A stretch of DNA of 64,000 nt from JBBDWJ01 sp963824095 (lineage in GTDB: Bacteria > Acidobacteriota > Terriglobia > Bryobacterales > UBA6623): the NCBI GenBank assembly GCA_963824095.1, contig CAWGNS010000009.1:806001-870000 (forward strand), written 5' to 3'. The notes under the pieces were generated by a model that saw only the letters and a program-made list of their open reading frames with translations, ran no database searches and was not told the origin of the DNA. Below are positions 9,107 to 17,936 of the stretch, in pieces (positions within the stretch are counted from its first letter, which is position 1; the number at the start of each line of letters is the position of its first letter). Made by a program: the position numbers and the translations under genes.

Positions 9107-12100
9107 CTAGAAAATCAGCTTCATGCCCAGTTGCAGTTGGCGCGCCGATGTTTGCGTCGAGGTGATGCGGCCGGCGCTGCCCACCGGGCCCGAGCTCGAA
9201 AACACCGTGCGCGCGCTCGGGATCGAGAAGTTCGGGTGGTTGAGCGAGTTGAACATTTCGGTGCGGAACTGCAACGTGACACCCTCGCGCAGCCGGAACT
9301 GCTTGTTCACCGAGAGGTCGAGGTTGAACAGCCCGGGGCCGATTAAAGTATTGCGGCCGAGGTTGCCGTAGAAGCCCGCTTCGGGCAACACGAACGCGCT
9401 CGGGTCGTAGTATTGGTCGGGCCCGCCGAGGATAGGGTTATTGCTCGATCCGGCGGCCAGATCGGGCCGCTGCGGCGAAGTTCCGGCCTGGAATTTGGCG
9501 CGCGCGCGGTCATAGCCGACCAGCACCGAAAACGGGTTGCCGGACGAGACGGTCGAGATGGCGTTGAATTGCCAGCCGCGCGACAGCCAGCCGGGGCCGC
9601 CGAAATAGGGCATCTGGTAGGTCAGGAACGTGACGAAGTAGTGCCGCAGGTCGTAGTTCGACAGGCCGCGTTCGGCGCGCCGGTCGTCAGGGTCTTGCGT
9701 CATATCGTTGTCGCCGCCCTGCGTGATCGTGACCGAGCCGTCGTCGATGTTTTTCGAATAGATGTAGTTGGCGCGAAGCTGCAGGCCGTTGGTGAAGCGC
9801 CGGTCGAAGCTCACCTGCAAGGCGTTGTAGAACGATTGCGCGTCGGTGACTTTGTAGCGAATGCCGGTGAAGTTGGGGTTGCGCTCGACGCTGCCTTCGG
9901 GGAAAAACTTGCGGCCATCGGGCAGGATTTCGGGCAGCGCCTGGTTTTCATCCACCAGGCGCACCAGATGCACGCCGCGCTGGCCGACGTAGCTCACCGT
10001 CAGCACCGTTTTCTCCCACAGCTCGCGCTGCACGGTCAGGTTGTATTGCATCGTGTAAGGGTTTTGCGGGTCGAATTTGAGCGCGTCGAGGCGGCCGAGC
10101 ACGAAGTTGGGGTTGCCGATCAGTTGTGAGGCGTCGGGGAACTCCGGGTTGCGGATGCTGCCTAGCGTATAAAACGGCGGATTGCGGTTGGCCGCGTTGG
10201 CGTAGAAGTCGGTCCAGATCGGGTCGTAGAAAATCCCGAAACCGGAGCGCACGCTGGTCTTGCCGTCGCCGGTGGGGTCCCAGGCGATGCCGACGCGCGG
10301 CGCGAAATTCTTGTTCGTCGGGTTCTTGAACAAGGGATCGCCGACGGTGGGCGCGGTGTCGTGGAGCGGATCGCGCAGGTTCGCAACGAGGCCGTCGCGT
10401 TCGCTGGGAGTGCTGACGCGCTCGTAGCGCAGGCCGAGGTTGAGCACGATGCGGCGGTTCAGGCGAATATCGTCCTGGAAATACGCCGCGGTCATGCTCT
10501 GCCGCCAGTGACGGTCGAGTTGCGAATCCGGCAGCGTCAGCTCCACCGCGCGCGCGTTCGCTTGCAGAAAATCGACCAGCCCGCCGAACTGGTAATAGCC
10601 ATAGGGCGACTGCGGTCGGCTGGTGGGCAGGCGAATGAAGCGATGGTCGACGCCGATTTTGATCGAATGGATGCCGCTGGTGTAGCCCACGCTGTCGCTG
10701 AACTGATACAGGTTCAGGATCGAATACGAGGGGCCGAAGCGGCTTGGCCCGAGCGAAAACAGGCCCGTGACGCTGATCTGGCCCAGGGGGACGCCCGGGA
10801 AAAACGACAACGAATCGTCGACGGGCCGCAGGAAGAAGTTGCTCGAGTCCGAGCGCGAGCGATTGTAGGAGGCCCGGAAATCGTTCAGCAGCCGTTCGTT
10901 GAACAGGTGCGTGAACTGGCCGGTGAAATATTGGTTGCGCGAGTTGCTGTCGGCGCGCACCAGGTCGAGTCCGTCGGGGCTGCGCACGAAACCGGAATCG
11001 TAGGTGTAGCGGCCAAACACCGAGGTCTGGTCGCTGAAGCGGTGATCGACGCGGCCGGTGATGAAGTTTTCGTTGGTCGCCTGCGAAGAGGCGCGGATCA
11101 GTTCGCCGGTGCCGTCGCCGAAGTTGCGGCCGTTGGGGAGCGGCACCAGATCGAGATAGCCGGGCACGCTGGGATCGACTGCGACCGGCTCGCGCCCGGG
11201 GATGATTCCCTGGCGGGCGGCCGCGTCGGGCACCACCGAGCGGGTGGTCACGCCGAGCCGCTGCCGCAGCCCCTCATAGCTGAACAGGAAGAAGGTGCTG
11301 TCGTGCTGGATGGGCCCTTCGACCATTCCGCCGAACTGGTTGCGTTTGAACGGCGGGATCGGCGAGGTGGGCGAATCGAAAAAGTTCTTGGCGTCGAACG
11401 AGCTGTTGCGCACGAACTCGAATAGCGAGCCGTGCCACTCGTTGGTGCCCGAGCGCGTCGCGGCGCTGATCACGCCGCCGGCGCTGCGTCCGAACGTGGC
11501 GCTGTAGGAGTTGGTGAGCACGCGGAACTCCTGCAGGGTATCGACGCCGAGCAGCACGCCGGCGACGCTGCCGGGCGTGTTGTTGTTGGCGTCGTTGATG
11601 TCGCTGCCGTCGAGCACGAAGCTGACCTGGCTGGGGCGATTGCCGCTGAGCACGAGCTTGGTACCTGGGCCGCCCGAGTCCGACGAGCGCCGCGAGGGCA
11701 TCACGCCCGGCTCGAGTAGCGCCAGTTGCGCCAGGTCGCGGCCGTTCAGAGGCAGTTCGCGAATCGAGCGGTTATCCATCAGCGACGACAGCGACCCGGT
11801 GAGCGTGTCGACTTGCTGCGCGTCAGCGGTGACGACGGTTTCCTGCGAGATTGCGCCGACGTTGAGCGTCAGATCGAGCCCGGCTTCACGCCCGACGGTG
11901 ACGACGACGCCGTCGCGGATCTCGGTCTCGAAGCCCTGCAGTTGGGCGGTGATGCGGTAGGGGCCCGGCGCAAGCTGCAAAGCCCGGTAGCGGCCCTGGT
12001 CGTCGGTGTGGACCGTGCGCCGCGCGCCGGTCTGTTGGTTTTCGACGATGATCTGGACGTGCTGCAGCACGCCGCCGGATTGATCCACCACGGTGCCCGA

Positions 12101-12190
12101 CAGGCCGCCGGTATCGCTCTGCGCGAACGCGGCGATGCTGCCGAATGCGAATAGCAATGCGAGGAGAGCGGCGCGCAGCTTAGCGTTCAT
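9107..12190 (-). CDS. TonB-dependent receptor with carboxypeptidase-like regulatory domain (Oar-like)
   Basis: 1027 residues. A Sec signal peptide (MNAKLRAALLALLFAFGSIAAFA) is followed by a carboxypeptidase regulatory-like Ig fold (about 27-110: GGLSGTVVDQSGGVL, RALQLAPGPYRITAQLQGF), then a plug domain (SIRELPLNGRDLAQL) and an outer-membrane barrel ending in LGMKLIF with a terminal Phe. This architecture is expanded in Acidobacteriota and is thought to take up large ligands. The gene overlaps the upstream BNR-repeat gene by 11 bases, and AAGGAGG precedes its ATG, so the two are co-transcribed and probably translationally coupled. Confidence 0.9.
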   Translation of the reverse strand: MNAKLRAALLALLFAFGSIAAFAQSDTGGLSGTVVDQSGGVLQHVQIIVENQQTGARRTVHTDDQGRYRALQLAPGPYRITAQLQGFETEIRDGVVVTVGREAGLDLTLNVGAISQETVVTADAQQVDTLTGSLSSLMDNRSIRELPLNGRDLAQLALLEPGVMPSRRSSDSGGPGTKLVLSGNRPSQVSFVLDGSDINDANNNTPGSVAGVLLGVDTLQEFRVLTNSYSATFGRSAGGVISAATRSGTNEWHGSLFEFVRNSSFDAKNFFDSPTSPIPPFKRNQFGGMVEGPIQHDSTFFLFSYEGLRQRLGVTTRSVVPDAAARQGIIPGREPVAVDPSVPGYLDLVPLPNGRNFGDGTGELIRASSQATNENFITGRVDHRFSDQTSVFGRYTYDSGFVRSPDGLDLVRADSNSRNQYFTGQFTHLFNERLLNDFRASYNRSRSDSSNFFLRPVDDSLSFFPGVPLGQISVTGLFSLGPSRFGPSYSILNLYQFSDSVGYTSGIHSIKIGVDHRFIRLPTSRPQSPYGYYQFGGLVDFLQANARAVELTLPDSQLDRHWRQSMTAAYFQDDIRLNRRIVLNLGLRYERVSTPSERDGLVANLRDPLHDTAPTVGDPLFKNPTNKNFAPRVGIAWDPTGDGKTSVRSGFGIFYDPIWTDFYANAANRNPPFYTLGSIRNPEFPDASQLIGNPNFVLGRLDALKFDPQNPYTMQYNLTVQRELWEKTVLTVSYVGQRGVHLVRLVDENQALPEILPDGRKFFPEGSVERNPNFTGIRYKVTDAQSFYNALQVSFDRRFTNGLQLRANYIYSKNIDDGSVTITQGGDNDMTQDPDDRRAERGLSNYDLRHYFVTFLTYQMPYFGGPGWLSRGWQFNAISTVSSGNPFSVLVGYDRARAKFQAGTSPQRPDLAAGSSNNPILGGPDQYYDPSAFVLPEAGFYGNLGRNTLIGPGLFNLDLSVNKQFRLREGVTLQFRTEMFNSLNHPNFSIPSARTVFSSSGPVGSAGRITSTQTSARQLQLGMKLIF

Positions 12191-13442
12191 GGCGGACCTC
12201 CTTGGCGAGCGCGGCCTGTGTCGCGGTGCCGGCGCGGCGTCCGCGGGCCAGCACCACGCTGTGGCCGTCGGCCGAGGACTCCGTCCACACCACGAACACC
12301 TTTCCGGGGTCTTGCCAAACCAAGGTGGGGTAGGTGGCGCTGCCGGCCAGATGGCCGACGCGCACCAGCGGCGACAGGCGGCCGTCCTTATCTACCTCGC
12401 GATAATAGGCAGCCACTTTACCCCAGCCGCTGTTTTCCTGTGGATCTCGCGCCTGCAACAGCGCCACCAGCCGGTTGCCGACTTCAAACAGCGCCGGGTG
12501 GTTGGGATCGAGCAGATCCCCCGAGAGCGATTGGCGGCCCGAAAAGGTGTGCCCGCCGTCGTCCGAATAGGCGATGTAAACCTCGGAGCGGTCCTCGCGG
12601 ATCGTGTACCAACTCACGTAGAGCCGCTTGCCGAGCACGGCCAGCGACGAGCCCGAGTGCGGGCAGCCGTTGATGCTCCAGTTGTCCTCGGCGACGCGGA
12701 CGGGCTTGCCCCAGCTCTGGCCGCCGTCGGACGAGGTCGCCACCACGAAATCACGCACGTTGTTGTCGAATACGGAGCGCCACGAGACGTGCACCGTGTC
12801 GTCGTCGGCGAAGGCGATCGACGGCCGGCAGCAGGGGCAGACTTCGATGCTCGGGTCGACGCTGACGCGGACGCTTTTTTCGAACGTCGCGCCGTGGTCG
12901 GTGGAACGCGCCAGATAAACCGCCGAGCCGCCCGATTTGGAGCGGTCGCGCCCATCCAGCCAGGCGGCGTAGACAACGCCCTTGGGAGAGACGTTCATCG
13001 TGAAGAACGATTGCGAGGCGTCGCTGGCCGGATCGACGTCGATCGCCTTGCTGAACGTGGCGCCCCAGTTCATCGAGCGCGCGAAACGCAGTTTCGTCGC
13101 GCCGCCTTGCTTGGTCTGCCACAGCACGTAGAACTCGTGCATCGTGCGTACGGTGAGCAGCGGCGATGCCTCGCCCTGCGACGACACTTCGCCTTCGACG
13201 TCATTGACGCGCACGCCCTCGTCGAAGCTGTCGCCGCCGTCGTGCGAGGTGTGCAGCCAGAGGTTGCCGCCGTCCACCTTGGTGAGGAACAGCTCGCCCG
13301 AGGCGCGCACGCCGATCTGCGGATCGCGCCCGGAAACGACCTGGCGCGGTTGAGGCTCGAAGACCACCGCGGCGTCTTGCGCCGGCAACAAGAGCGCGAA
13401 AAGCGTGGCGCCCAAGAGAATACACAAAGAACCTGATCTCAC
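12180..13442 (-). CDS. Exported sialidase-like BNR-repeat protein
   Basis: 420 residues from a GTG at 13442, chosen because GGAGGAAGGAG lies just upstream and the product then begins with a signal peptide (VRSGSLCILLGATLFALLLPA). Several sialidase-type Asp-box repeats are visible (SHDGGDSF, STDHGATF, SSDGGQSW, SDDGGHTF), marking a beta-propeller. True sialidase catalytic Arg residues were not identified, so the protein may be only a propeller, perhaps binding glycans at the surface. It is the first gene of a two-gene unit with the TonB receptor, overlapping it by 11 bases, which suggests a partner in substrate capture. Confidence 0.82.
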   Translation of the reverse strand: MRSGSLCILLGATLFALLLPAQDAAVVFEPQPRQVVSGRDPQIGVRASGELFLTKVDGGNLWLHTSHDGGDSFDEGVRVNDVEGEVSSQGEASPLLTVRTMHEFYVLWQTKQGGATKLRFARSMNWGATFSKAIDVDPASDASQSFFTMNVSPKGVVYAAWLDGRDRSKSGGSAVYLARSTDHGATFEKSVRVSVDPSIEVCPCCRPSIAFADDDTVHVSWRSVFDNNVRDFVVATSSDGGQSWGKPVRVAEDNWSINGCPHSGSSLAVLGKRLYVSWYTIREDRSEVYIAYSDDGGHTFSGRQSLSGDLLDPNHPALFEVGNRLVALLQARDPQENSGWGKVAAYYREVDKDGRLSPLVRVGHLAGSATYPTLVWQDPGKVFVVWTESSADGHSVVLARGRRAGTATQAALAKEVRHER

Positions 13443-13735
13443 AAAGAACTCCTTCCTCCGTATCGCAATCTGTCGAATGGCAAGGCTTGTCGCGCGCGCC
13501 GTATAACCGGTAGCGGCTGGTCCGTTCATTCCGGTTGCATCGCCGCCGGGCCGTGGGCCGCTGGGAATGGTCCGCGAAAAACGGCGCCACCCGGCTATAA
13601 GCGAAGCGCGAATCAACAGAACTTGGTCTTAAAACCGGGGATAGCCCGACGAAAACAGGGCAGACCCGAGCGAACCAAGGGCTCGATCCCCACCCAAACG
13701 GCGGGAAATATCCCAGTCAATTTCAAGGGAACCGG

Positions 13736-14176
13736 TTATGCGATGGGAGGAGGGCGTTGGTGCAGAGAAGAGTTTAGCGGCGCGCCGCTGGTGGCGGGTT
13801 CGGAAAAGGAATCGGTCAGGTAGCGAGTGACGGCGCTGCCGCGGCCAAGTTCGGCGGAAAATCGCAGCGAAAAGACCGGCGTCGGGCCAAAAGGCTGGCC
13901 GCATCGCGGACTGCACGACGAGTCGCCTTGCAGAACCGGCCCCTTCGTCCCCGCGTTCGCGTGATGATGCGGACCGGCGTGCGCGCCGTGCCGCCTGCAG
14001 CAGGCCCCATTGGCCATGTTGCAGCATTTCGAATCGCACTTTCCGCTGCCGCTCGACAACGCCACCAAGGGCGCGAGCGGAGACAGAAAGACCGGAGAGA
14101 GAACCAGCGCCAGCAGCAGGCTGGCAACCGAGACCCTGCGGCTAAGACGAACGGGACTGGAAGCGGGAGCTGTCAC
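13736..14176 (-). CDS. Cys-rich exported small protein, function unknown
   Basis: 146 residues from GTG 14176. A hydrophobic segment at about 16-40 (VASLLLALVLSPVFLSPLAP) is a signal peptide or membrane anchor. A cysteine cluster follows (Cys 47, 51, 52, 59 and 60 in CDSKCCNMANGACC), then a His-rich stretch (HGAHAGPHHHANAG) and two more Cys at 88 and 92. This could bind a metal such as copper, but that is inference. The start is uncertain; the frame is open further upstream but that part looks non-coding. The gene is divergent from the metallopeptidase-like gene. Confidence 0.55.
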   Translation of the reverse strand: MTAPASSPVRLSRRVSVASLLLALVLSPVFLSPLAPLVALSSGSGKCDSKCCNMANGACCRRHGAHAGPHHHANAGTKGPVLQGDSSCSPRCGQPFGPTPVFSLRFSAELGRGSAVTRYLTDSFSEPATSGAPLNSSLHQRPPPIA

Positions 14177-14522
14177 TCTGCCTTTTTGCCATTCTAACAG
14201 AGCGATGGGGCTGGGGACGGTAAACAAATGCCTTGCTGTGGGGTTGATTTTCCGCGCGTGCGGACTGTTGGGACGTGTGGGCCGCGGCTCTTGCGTCGAT
14301 GGGAACGTTCGCGGCGGCTTCGAGAGGATCCTTGGTGGTGGCAAGGCCGAGGGTCTGGGCAACCGGCCCAGCCCTGCGCTACGGGGTTTTGCCGCGGTGT
14401 GCGGGTTTTCGGGTTTGCTGGGCCGGCCGGCGTCCCGCCCCACTGGCTTGTTTGACAGCTTGGGTAGACTCGAAACAGATGATGGTGACGGCGGGAGTGC
14501 ATGCCGCCGCTAGCCATGTTTT
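14177..14522. other. Divergent intergenic region with a repeat arm
   Basis: 346 bases between divergent genes. It contains a single arm of the GTAGCGCAGGGCTGG family (about 14368-14386, CCCAGCCCTGCGCTACG). A TTGACA at 14452-14457 lies 65 bases before the downstream ATG but has no convincing -10 partner. Nothing else is recognised. Confidence 0.45.
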
Positions 14523-15095
14523 ATGCAGACAGACCGGCCTCCTCGCAAGAAGACTCTGTACGCCGAATTTGTTGCCAGCGATCGTTTGGAAGCTCTGGAT
14601 GTGCCCGCCGACGATCGCTTGATCGCCCCCGCTCGCGCTGTCGAGGCGGCCCTGAAGCTGGGCCAAGGGCCGCTGGTCCGCCGCTCGTGCGCCGAGTTTC
14701 TCGCCGCCGCGGCCGGGTTTTACGGGGTGCGGACGCCAGGGCTTCGCGTTTTGGCGGCGCGGCCGCTGCGGGTGCGTGAGGGCGGCTGGGCGACCGAGCT
14801 GTTTGGCGACTATGACCCGGAAACGACCGTGATCCGAGTCTGGATGCGTACCGCCGTGCGCAAGCAAGTGACTTCGTACGGGACTTTTTTCAGCACGCTG
14901 GTCCACGAGTTCTGCCATCACCTGGATATCGAGCGCCTGGGTTTTCGCGACTCCCCGCACACACGCGGTTTCTATGAGCGTGTTGCGGTGCTCTATCACC
15001 ACGCGCGTCAGACACCGCGGAAGAAGATCGCCTGGGCAACGGTGGCGGGTGGCACTTGGCGCGTGGACTGGGTGCGCATGAACCGCAAACCGTAG
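14523..15095 (+). CDS. Putative zinc metallopeptidase-like protein (HEFCHH)
   Basis: 190 residues without signal peptide or membrane segment. The central helix carries H128-E129-F-C-H132-H133-L-D135, an HExxH zinc-binding and catalytic motif with an extra His-Leu-Asp, as in minigluzincin-type proteases. A downstream SPHTRGFYERV segment at about 144-154 could supply the third ligand. No named family is recognised with certainty. Cytoplasmic location is inferred. It is followed after about 160 bases by the HEAT-like gene on the same strand. Confidence 0.65.
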   Translation: MQTDRPPRKKTLYAEFVASDRLEALDVPADDRLIAPARAVEAALKLGQGPLVRRSCAEFLAAAAGFYGVRTPGLRVLAARPLRVREGGWATELFGDYDPETTVIRVWMRTAVRKQVTSYGTFFSTLVHEFCHHLDIERLGFRDSPHTRGFYERVAVLYHHARQTPRKKIAWATVAGGTWRVDWVRMNRKP

Positions 15096-15115
15096 CGCCG
15101 GCCGTTGGCCTTCTG

Positions 15116-15139
15116 GGCACAGACGAGCCTGTCTCTACC
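15116..15139. repeat. Diverged short palindrome (CACAGACGAGCCTGTCTC)
   Basis: A hybrid of the ACAGACA palindrome and the CTGTCTCTAC end of the composite repeat. It lies just after the metallopeptidase-like gene. Confidence 0.55.
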
Positions 15140-15253
15140 ATTCGGCGAGCCGCGAAAACGCGGTGACTGTCCCCATGGGACACGATTTGAGCCTGTGGCC
15201 TCTGCCGCCGTCGTGGTTTACAATTGAGAGAAGAATAGGGGCGTAACCAAGCC

Positions 15254-15643
15254 ATGGGATTGTTCGATCTTTTCCGGCCGAAATGGAAGCATAGCGACCC
15301 GGACGTGCGCATCGCCGCGGCCAGCGAGATTCGCGATGAGAACATCTTGATCGCGATGGCCGCGCACGACCGCGAGTGGTTCGTGCGCCACAACGCATTC
15401 GACGTGCTGCGCGACCGCAATTGCGGACAGAACGCCTACGCGCAACTGGCGCGCGAGGCCGGCGACGAAGAGATTCGCCGCAAAGCGATCAAGAAACTCA
15501 GCGACCGGAACGTGCTGCAGGAAGTCGCCCGCGGCGACAAGTACCGCTACGTCCGCGACGCCGCCGAGCATCGCCTCGAAGAGCTGCGCGAAAACCTCTG
15601 GGGCGAAACCGAGCAGGTGCAGTCCGCCAACGGATCCAACTAA
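15254..15643 (+). CDS. HEAT-repeat-like protein
   Basis: 129 residues, all helical and highly charged. Successive repeats of about 30 residues are visible (DPDVRIAAASEIRDENIL, WFVRHNAFDVLRDRNCG, EEIRRKAIKKLSDRNVL, RYVRDAAEHRLEELRENL), each with the D/R-x-x-A pattern of HEAT or lyase-type armadillo repeats. Likely a small protein-binding scaffold in the cytoplasm; partner unknown. No signal peptide or membrane segment. The stop is followed at 10 bases by a GGGCAGGCCTCCGG-type hairpin. Confidence 0.7.
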   Translation: MGLFDLFRPKWKHSDPDVRIAAASEIRDENILIAMAAHDREWFVRHNAFDVLRDRNCGQNAYAQLAREAGDEEIRRKAIKKLSDRNVLQEVARGDKYRYVRDAAEHRLEELRENLWGETEQVQSANGSN

Positions 15644-15652
15644 GCTCGCCGC

Positions 15653-15680
15653 CAGTGGGGCAGGGCTCCGGCCCGCCCAA
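15653..15680 (+). repeat. Post-stop hairpin repeat, copy 1
   Basis: CCAGTGGGGCAGGGCTCC followed by GGCCCGCCCAAG, 10 bases after the HEAT-like stop codon. Arms of the GGGC/GCCC type can pair. Matching copies follow stop codons at 17352 and 38888, and one overlaps the gene end at 45114. A transcription-end role is possible but there is no T tract. Confidence 0.65.
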
Positions 15681-15777
15681 GCAAATGCGAATTGCCGGCC
15701 CGGGCCTTGCGGACCGGCAACTCAGCCGGCCAAAGACTCCCTTCGTCCGGCACTCGCCACCAAGCCAGTCATCCAGT

Positions 15778-15980
15778 AAACAGAGCCGCAGGCGTCAGCC
15801 GGCGGGCCGCGGCAACCCCTTCAGCAGCATCGTGCAACGGGCTCAAACGCGCCAGGTTGTATCCCACATCGGCCCAAACCCGATCCGAAGCCCGACGTTT
15901 CCCGGCGCGGCACCGCACCACGACTCCGGCTCAACTGCGGCGCCGCCGCGGCCCGCATGCTTCCGCCGGCGGCTCTGTGC
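15778..15980. repeat. AACAGAGCCGC-family element, second copy
   Basis: The left arm (15778-15813: AAACAGAGCCGCAGGCG ... GGGCCGCGG) is mirrored by the right arm (15945-15980: CCGCGGCCCGCATGC ... CGGCGGCTCTGTG). The arms match those at 552 and 723. It occupies the 532-base gap before the Spy-like gene. No protein frame is convincing there. Confidence 0.68.
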
Positions 15981-16175
15981 TCCGGGGGCGCGCTTTGTTG
16001 CGCTGGGGTCGAATTGCGGCTTCGACGCGTTGATCCTTCGAATTGTAAAGCCCGTGTTAACTGAGCTTTTACTTCGTTTTAACCGCTGTGCGCTAACCCT
16101 GAGGGGGCCTGGTGTCGTCCAATAAAACAGAAGGTCATCTTCGCTGAACGGAGAGGGAGCCAAGGAGGATAAATC

Positions 16176-16724
16176 ATGAATATCAAAGCAATCTTGTTGG
16201 CCGCCACGTTGTCGGCCCCGATGTTGCTGGCGCAGCCCGGCCCCGGACCGCGCGGACCGCGCATGGCGAATCTCGACGCCGTGACGCAATATCTGGGACT
16301 CACCGACCAGCAGGTCACCGACCTCCAGACCGCGCGCAAGGACTTCTTCACCAATGAACTGCGCCCGATCATGGAACAGATTCACGAGAAGCAGCAGACG
16401 CTGCGCGAAGAGATGCAGCGCGATGCGCCCAACGCCGCGATTGTTGGGCAGCTTCAGGTCGACATCGCCGCACTGCGCGATCAGATCAAAGCCAAACACG
16501 GCGCCCAGGTCGAGCAGTTGCGAAGCACGTTGACCGACGAGCAGAAGACCAAGCTCGATGCGTTGCAGCAGGCCGCCGAGCTGTTGCCGGCCATTCAGGA
16601 AGCCCGCGGGCTGAGCCTGTTGGCGGCCCCGGCCGGAGGCATGGGCCCCGGCGCGGGAGGCATGGGCTTCGGCCCGATGCGCGGGATGGCCCGGCGCGGC
16701 ATGCGCGGGCCGGCGCCGCAATAG
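16176..16724 (+). CDS. Spy/CpxP-like periplasmic LTxxQ protein
   Basis: 182 residues. A signal peptide (MNIKAILLAATLSAPMLLAQ) precedes a helical region with two LTxxQ-type motifs (LGLTDQQVTDL near 41-51 and STLTDEQKTKLDAL near 112-125), the hallmark of the Spy/CpxP fold. Such proteins are periplasmic chaperones or stress sensors; some bind metal. The tail is rich in Gly, Met and Arg (GGMGPGAGGMGFGPM), probably disordered and possibly metal-binding. AAGGAGG lies about 8 bases before the ATG. Single gene. Confidence 0.82.
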   Translation: MNIKAILLAATLSAPMLLAQPGPGPRGPRMANLDAVTQYLGLTDQQVTDLQTARKDFFTNELRPIMEQIHEKQQTLREEMQRDAPNAAIVGQLQVDIAALRDQIKAKHGAQVEQLRSTLTDEQKTKLDALQQAAELLPAIQEARGLSLLAAPAGGMGPGAGGMGFGPMRGMARRGMRGPAPQ

Positions 16725-16956
16725 TCCGGGCGCGGCCCGACGGCTCCGGGGTTGCCTGGATGCCGCCGGCCGCCCCGCGGCTTAGATACCTGCCTCGTTG
16801 TGATGCTTTGTTGTGATGATCGTCACCGGGCTGCGAGCCGGAATCCGGTTCCAGCCCGGCAGGCGAACCCGGGGCGTTCCGATTCAGCCCGCCCTGAACC
16901 GTGAGTCTCGGGCCGCCGGGTCCCGCCAGACGCCGGCTGATGCAATCGAAAATACA

Positions 16957-17000
16957 CCCCAACCAAATCCCAGACAGGCCCCAACCAAATCCCAGACAGG
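16957..17000 (+). repeat. 22-bp exact tandem repeat, two copies
   Basis: The unit begins CCCCAACCAAATCCCAGACA and ends GG; it occurs twice with no mismatch, 10 bases before the start codon of the 44-residue membrane protein. Position suggests it lies in the 5' leader. It could be a regulatory duplication or simple slippage. Confidence 0.75.
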
Positions 17001-17010
17001 AGAGAGAGCC

Positions 17011-17145
17011 GTGATCGAAGACGTTGTCCTGACCATCTTTCTGTTGGCGATGCTGAGTCTTGCCGCAGGCCTTTGGGGACTCGTGGCGCAGGCCTCGGGT
17101 TCTCTTTCGGACGCCCGCGGTCGGATCGAGGGCAACCGCGGCTAA
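17011..17145 (+). CDS. Tiny membrane protein, 44 residues
   Basis: GTG start at 17011 with AGGAGAGAGA just upstream, a good ribosome binding site that decides the start. The product has one hydrophobic helix at about 5-27 (VVLTIFLLAMLSLAAGLWGL) and a short charged tail (SDARGRIEGNRG). No family recognised. It is followed 84 bases later by another tiny single-helix membrane protein on the same strand, so the two may act together, for example as accessory subunits of a membrane complex; that is inference. Real coding is suggested by the start site and clean helix pattern. Confidence 0.5.
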   Translation: MIEDVVLTIFLLAMLSLAAGLWGLVAQASGSLSDARGRIEGNRG

Positions 17146-17229
17146 CCTGGCCCGGCACGGCCCGTCCCATGGCTGTGCGGCCGACATCGAGTTTGGATAT
17201 TCGAGTTTGAGCGTGGACAAGGCGCAATC

Positions 17230-17340
17230 ATGTTTGAGAATTCGCAGCAAGCCGAGCCCGAAGGCACCCCCTGGGGCGTCATCGCCGGCCTGGCGGCCTT
17301 CACGATTCTGTTAGTGCTGGGTTACGCCCTGGTCGGATAG
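17230..17340 (+). CDS. Tiny membrane protein, 36 residues
   Basis: ATG at 17230, stop TAG at 17338-17340. An acidic N terminus (MFENSQQAEPEGTPWG) is followed by one transmembrane helix (VIAGLAAFTILLVLGYALVG) that ends the protein. An AAGG sequence lies about 7 bases before the ATG. No known family. It pairs with the 44-residue protein upstream. A GGCAGGCCTCC hairpin repeat lies 12 bases after the stop, as after other real genes in this window, which supports it being a gene. Confidence 0.5.
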   Translation: MFENSQQAEPEGTPWGVIAGLAAFTILLVLGYALVG

Positions 17341-17351
17341 CCCGGACACTG

Positions 17352-17384
17352 CCAGCGACGGGGCAGGCCTCCGACCTGCCCAAA
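17352..17384 (+). repeat. Post-stop hairpin repeat, copy 2
   Basis: CCAGCGACGGGGCAGGCCTC then CGACCTGCCCAAAATC. The arms GGGCAGG/CCTGCCC can form a 7-bp stem. It starts 12 bases after the 36-residue gene stop. Confidence 0.65.
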
Positions 17385-17663
17385 ATCGATCGGCCACCCC
17401 GAAAAGCCCCGCCAACCGGGCGGCGGGCACCCGAAACGCTCTGGCCTGCCGGATCCGCCCGACCCGGCCGGCCTGAGACCCCCGCCAAAAACAACAGCGC
17501 CCGACTCTGGGCGGAAAGCCTAGGGCCGGGCGCTGGGGGTTCAGGATGAGAATGGTTTGCTTCTGCAAGTAGAGTCGCGCGTCCGCAGCCAGAGGTTACA
17601 CGCGGCACAAAAAAGCGAGCGTGCTCCAGGCTTCCCCCGCACCAGCTTTTGGCGCGTCCCCAG

Positions 17664-17838
17664 GTAGGGACAGGTGCTCTCGCCTGTCGGCCGCAGCGAA
17701 GCGGAGGCCCTCCTGGGTCCGCATTTTTGACTCGGCACACAGTCGTGAGTCGCAGACGGGGCGACTGCGCCGCACCTGAATAGGTAAACACGCCAAGGCC
17801 GCCTGACGGCGGCGACAGGCGAGAGCGCCTGCCTCTAC
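17664..17838. repeat. Composite repeat with GACAGGCG ends, copy B
   Basis: It starts GTAGGGACAGGTGCTCTCGC and ends GAGAGCGCCTGCCTCTAC. The central blocks GGCCGCAGCGAAGCGGAGGC and GGCCGCCTGACGGCGGCGAC match copies A and C, in the orientation of copy C. A longer centre than copy C makes it about 175 bp. It fills much of the 656-base gap before the GT-C gene; the rest shows no gene. Confidence 0.75.
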
Positions 17839-17936
17839 TCACCGCAGGCAAGATTGTCCGCCCCGAGGCTTGGGTCAATCACCGAGCCCCGCGCCACGGG
17901 TGGTCCCGCCAACGCGCGCTCTCGGGTCTTGCAGCC

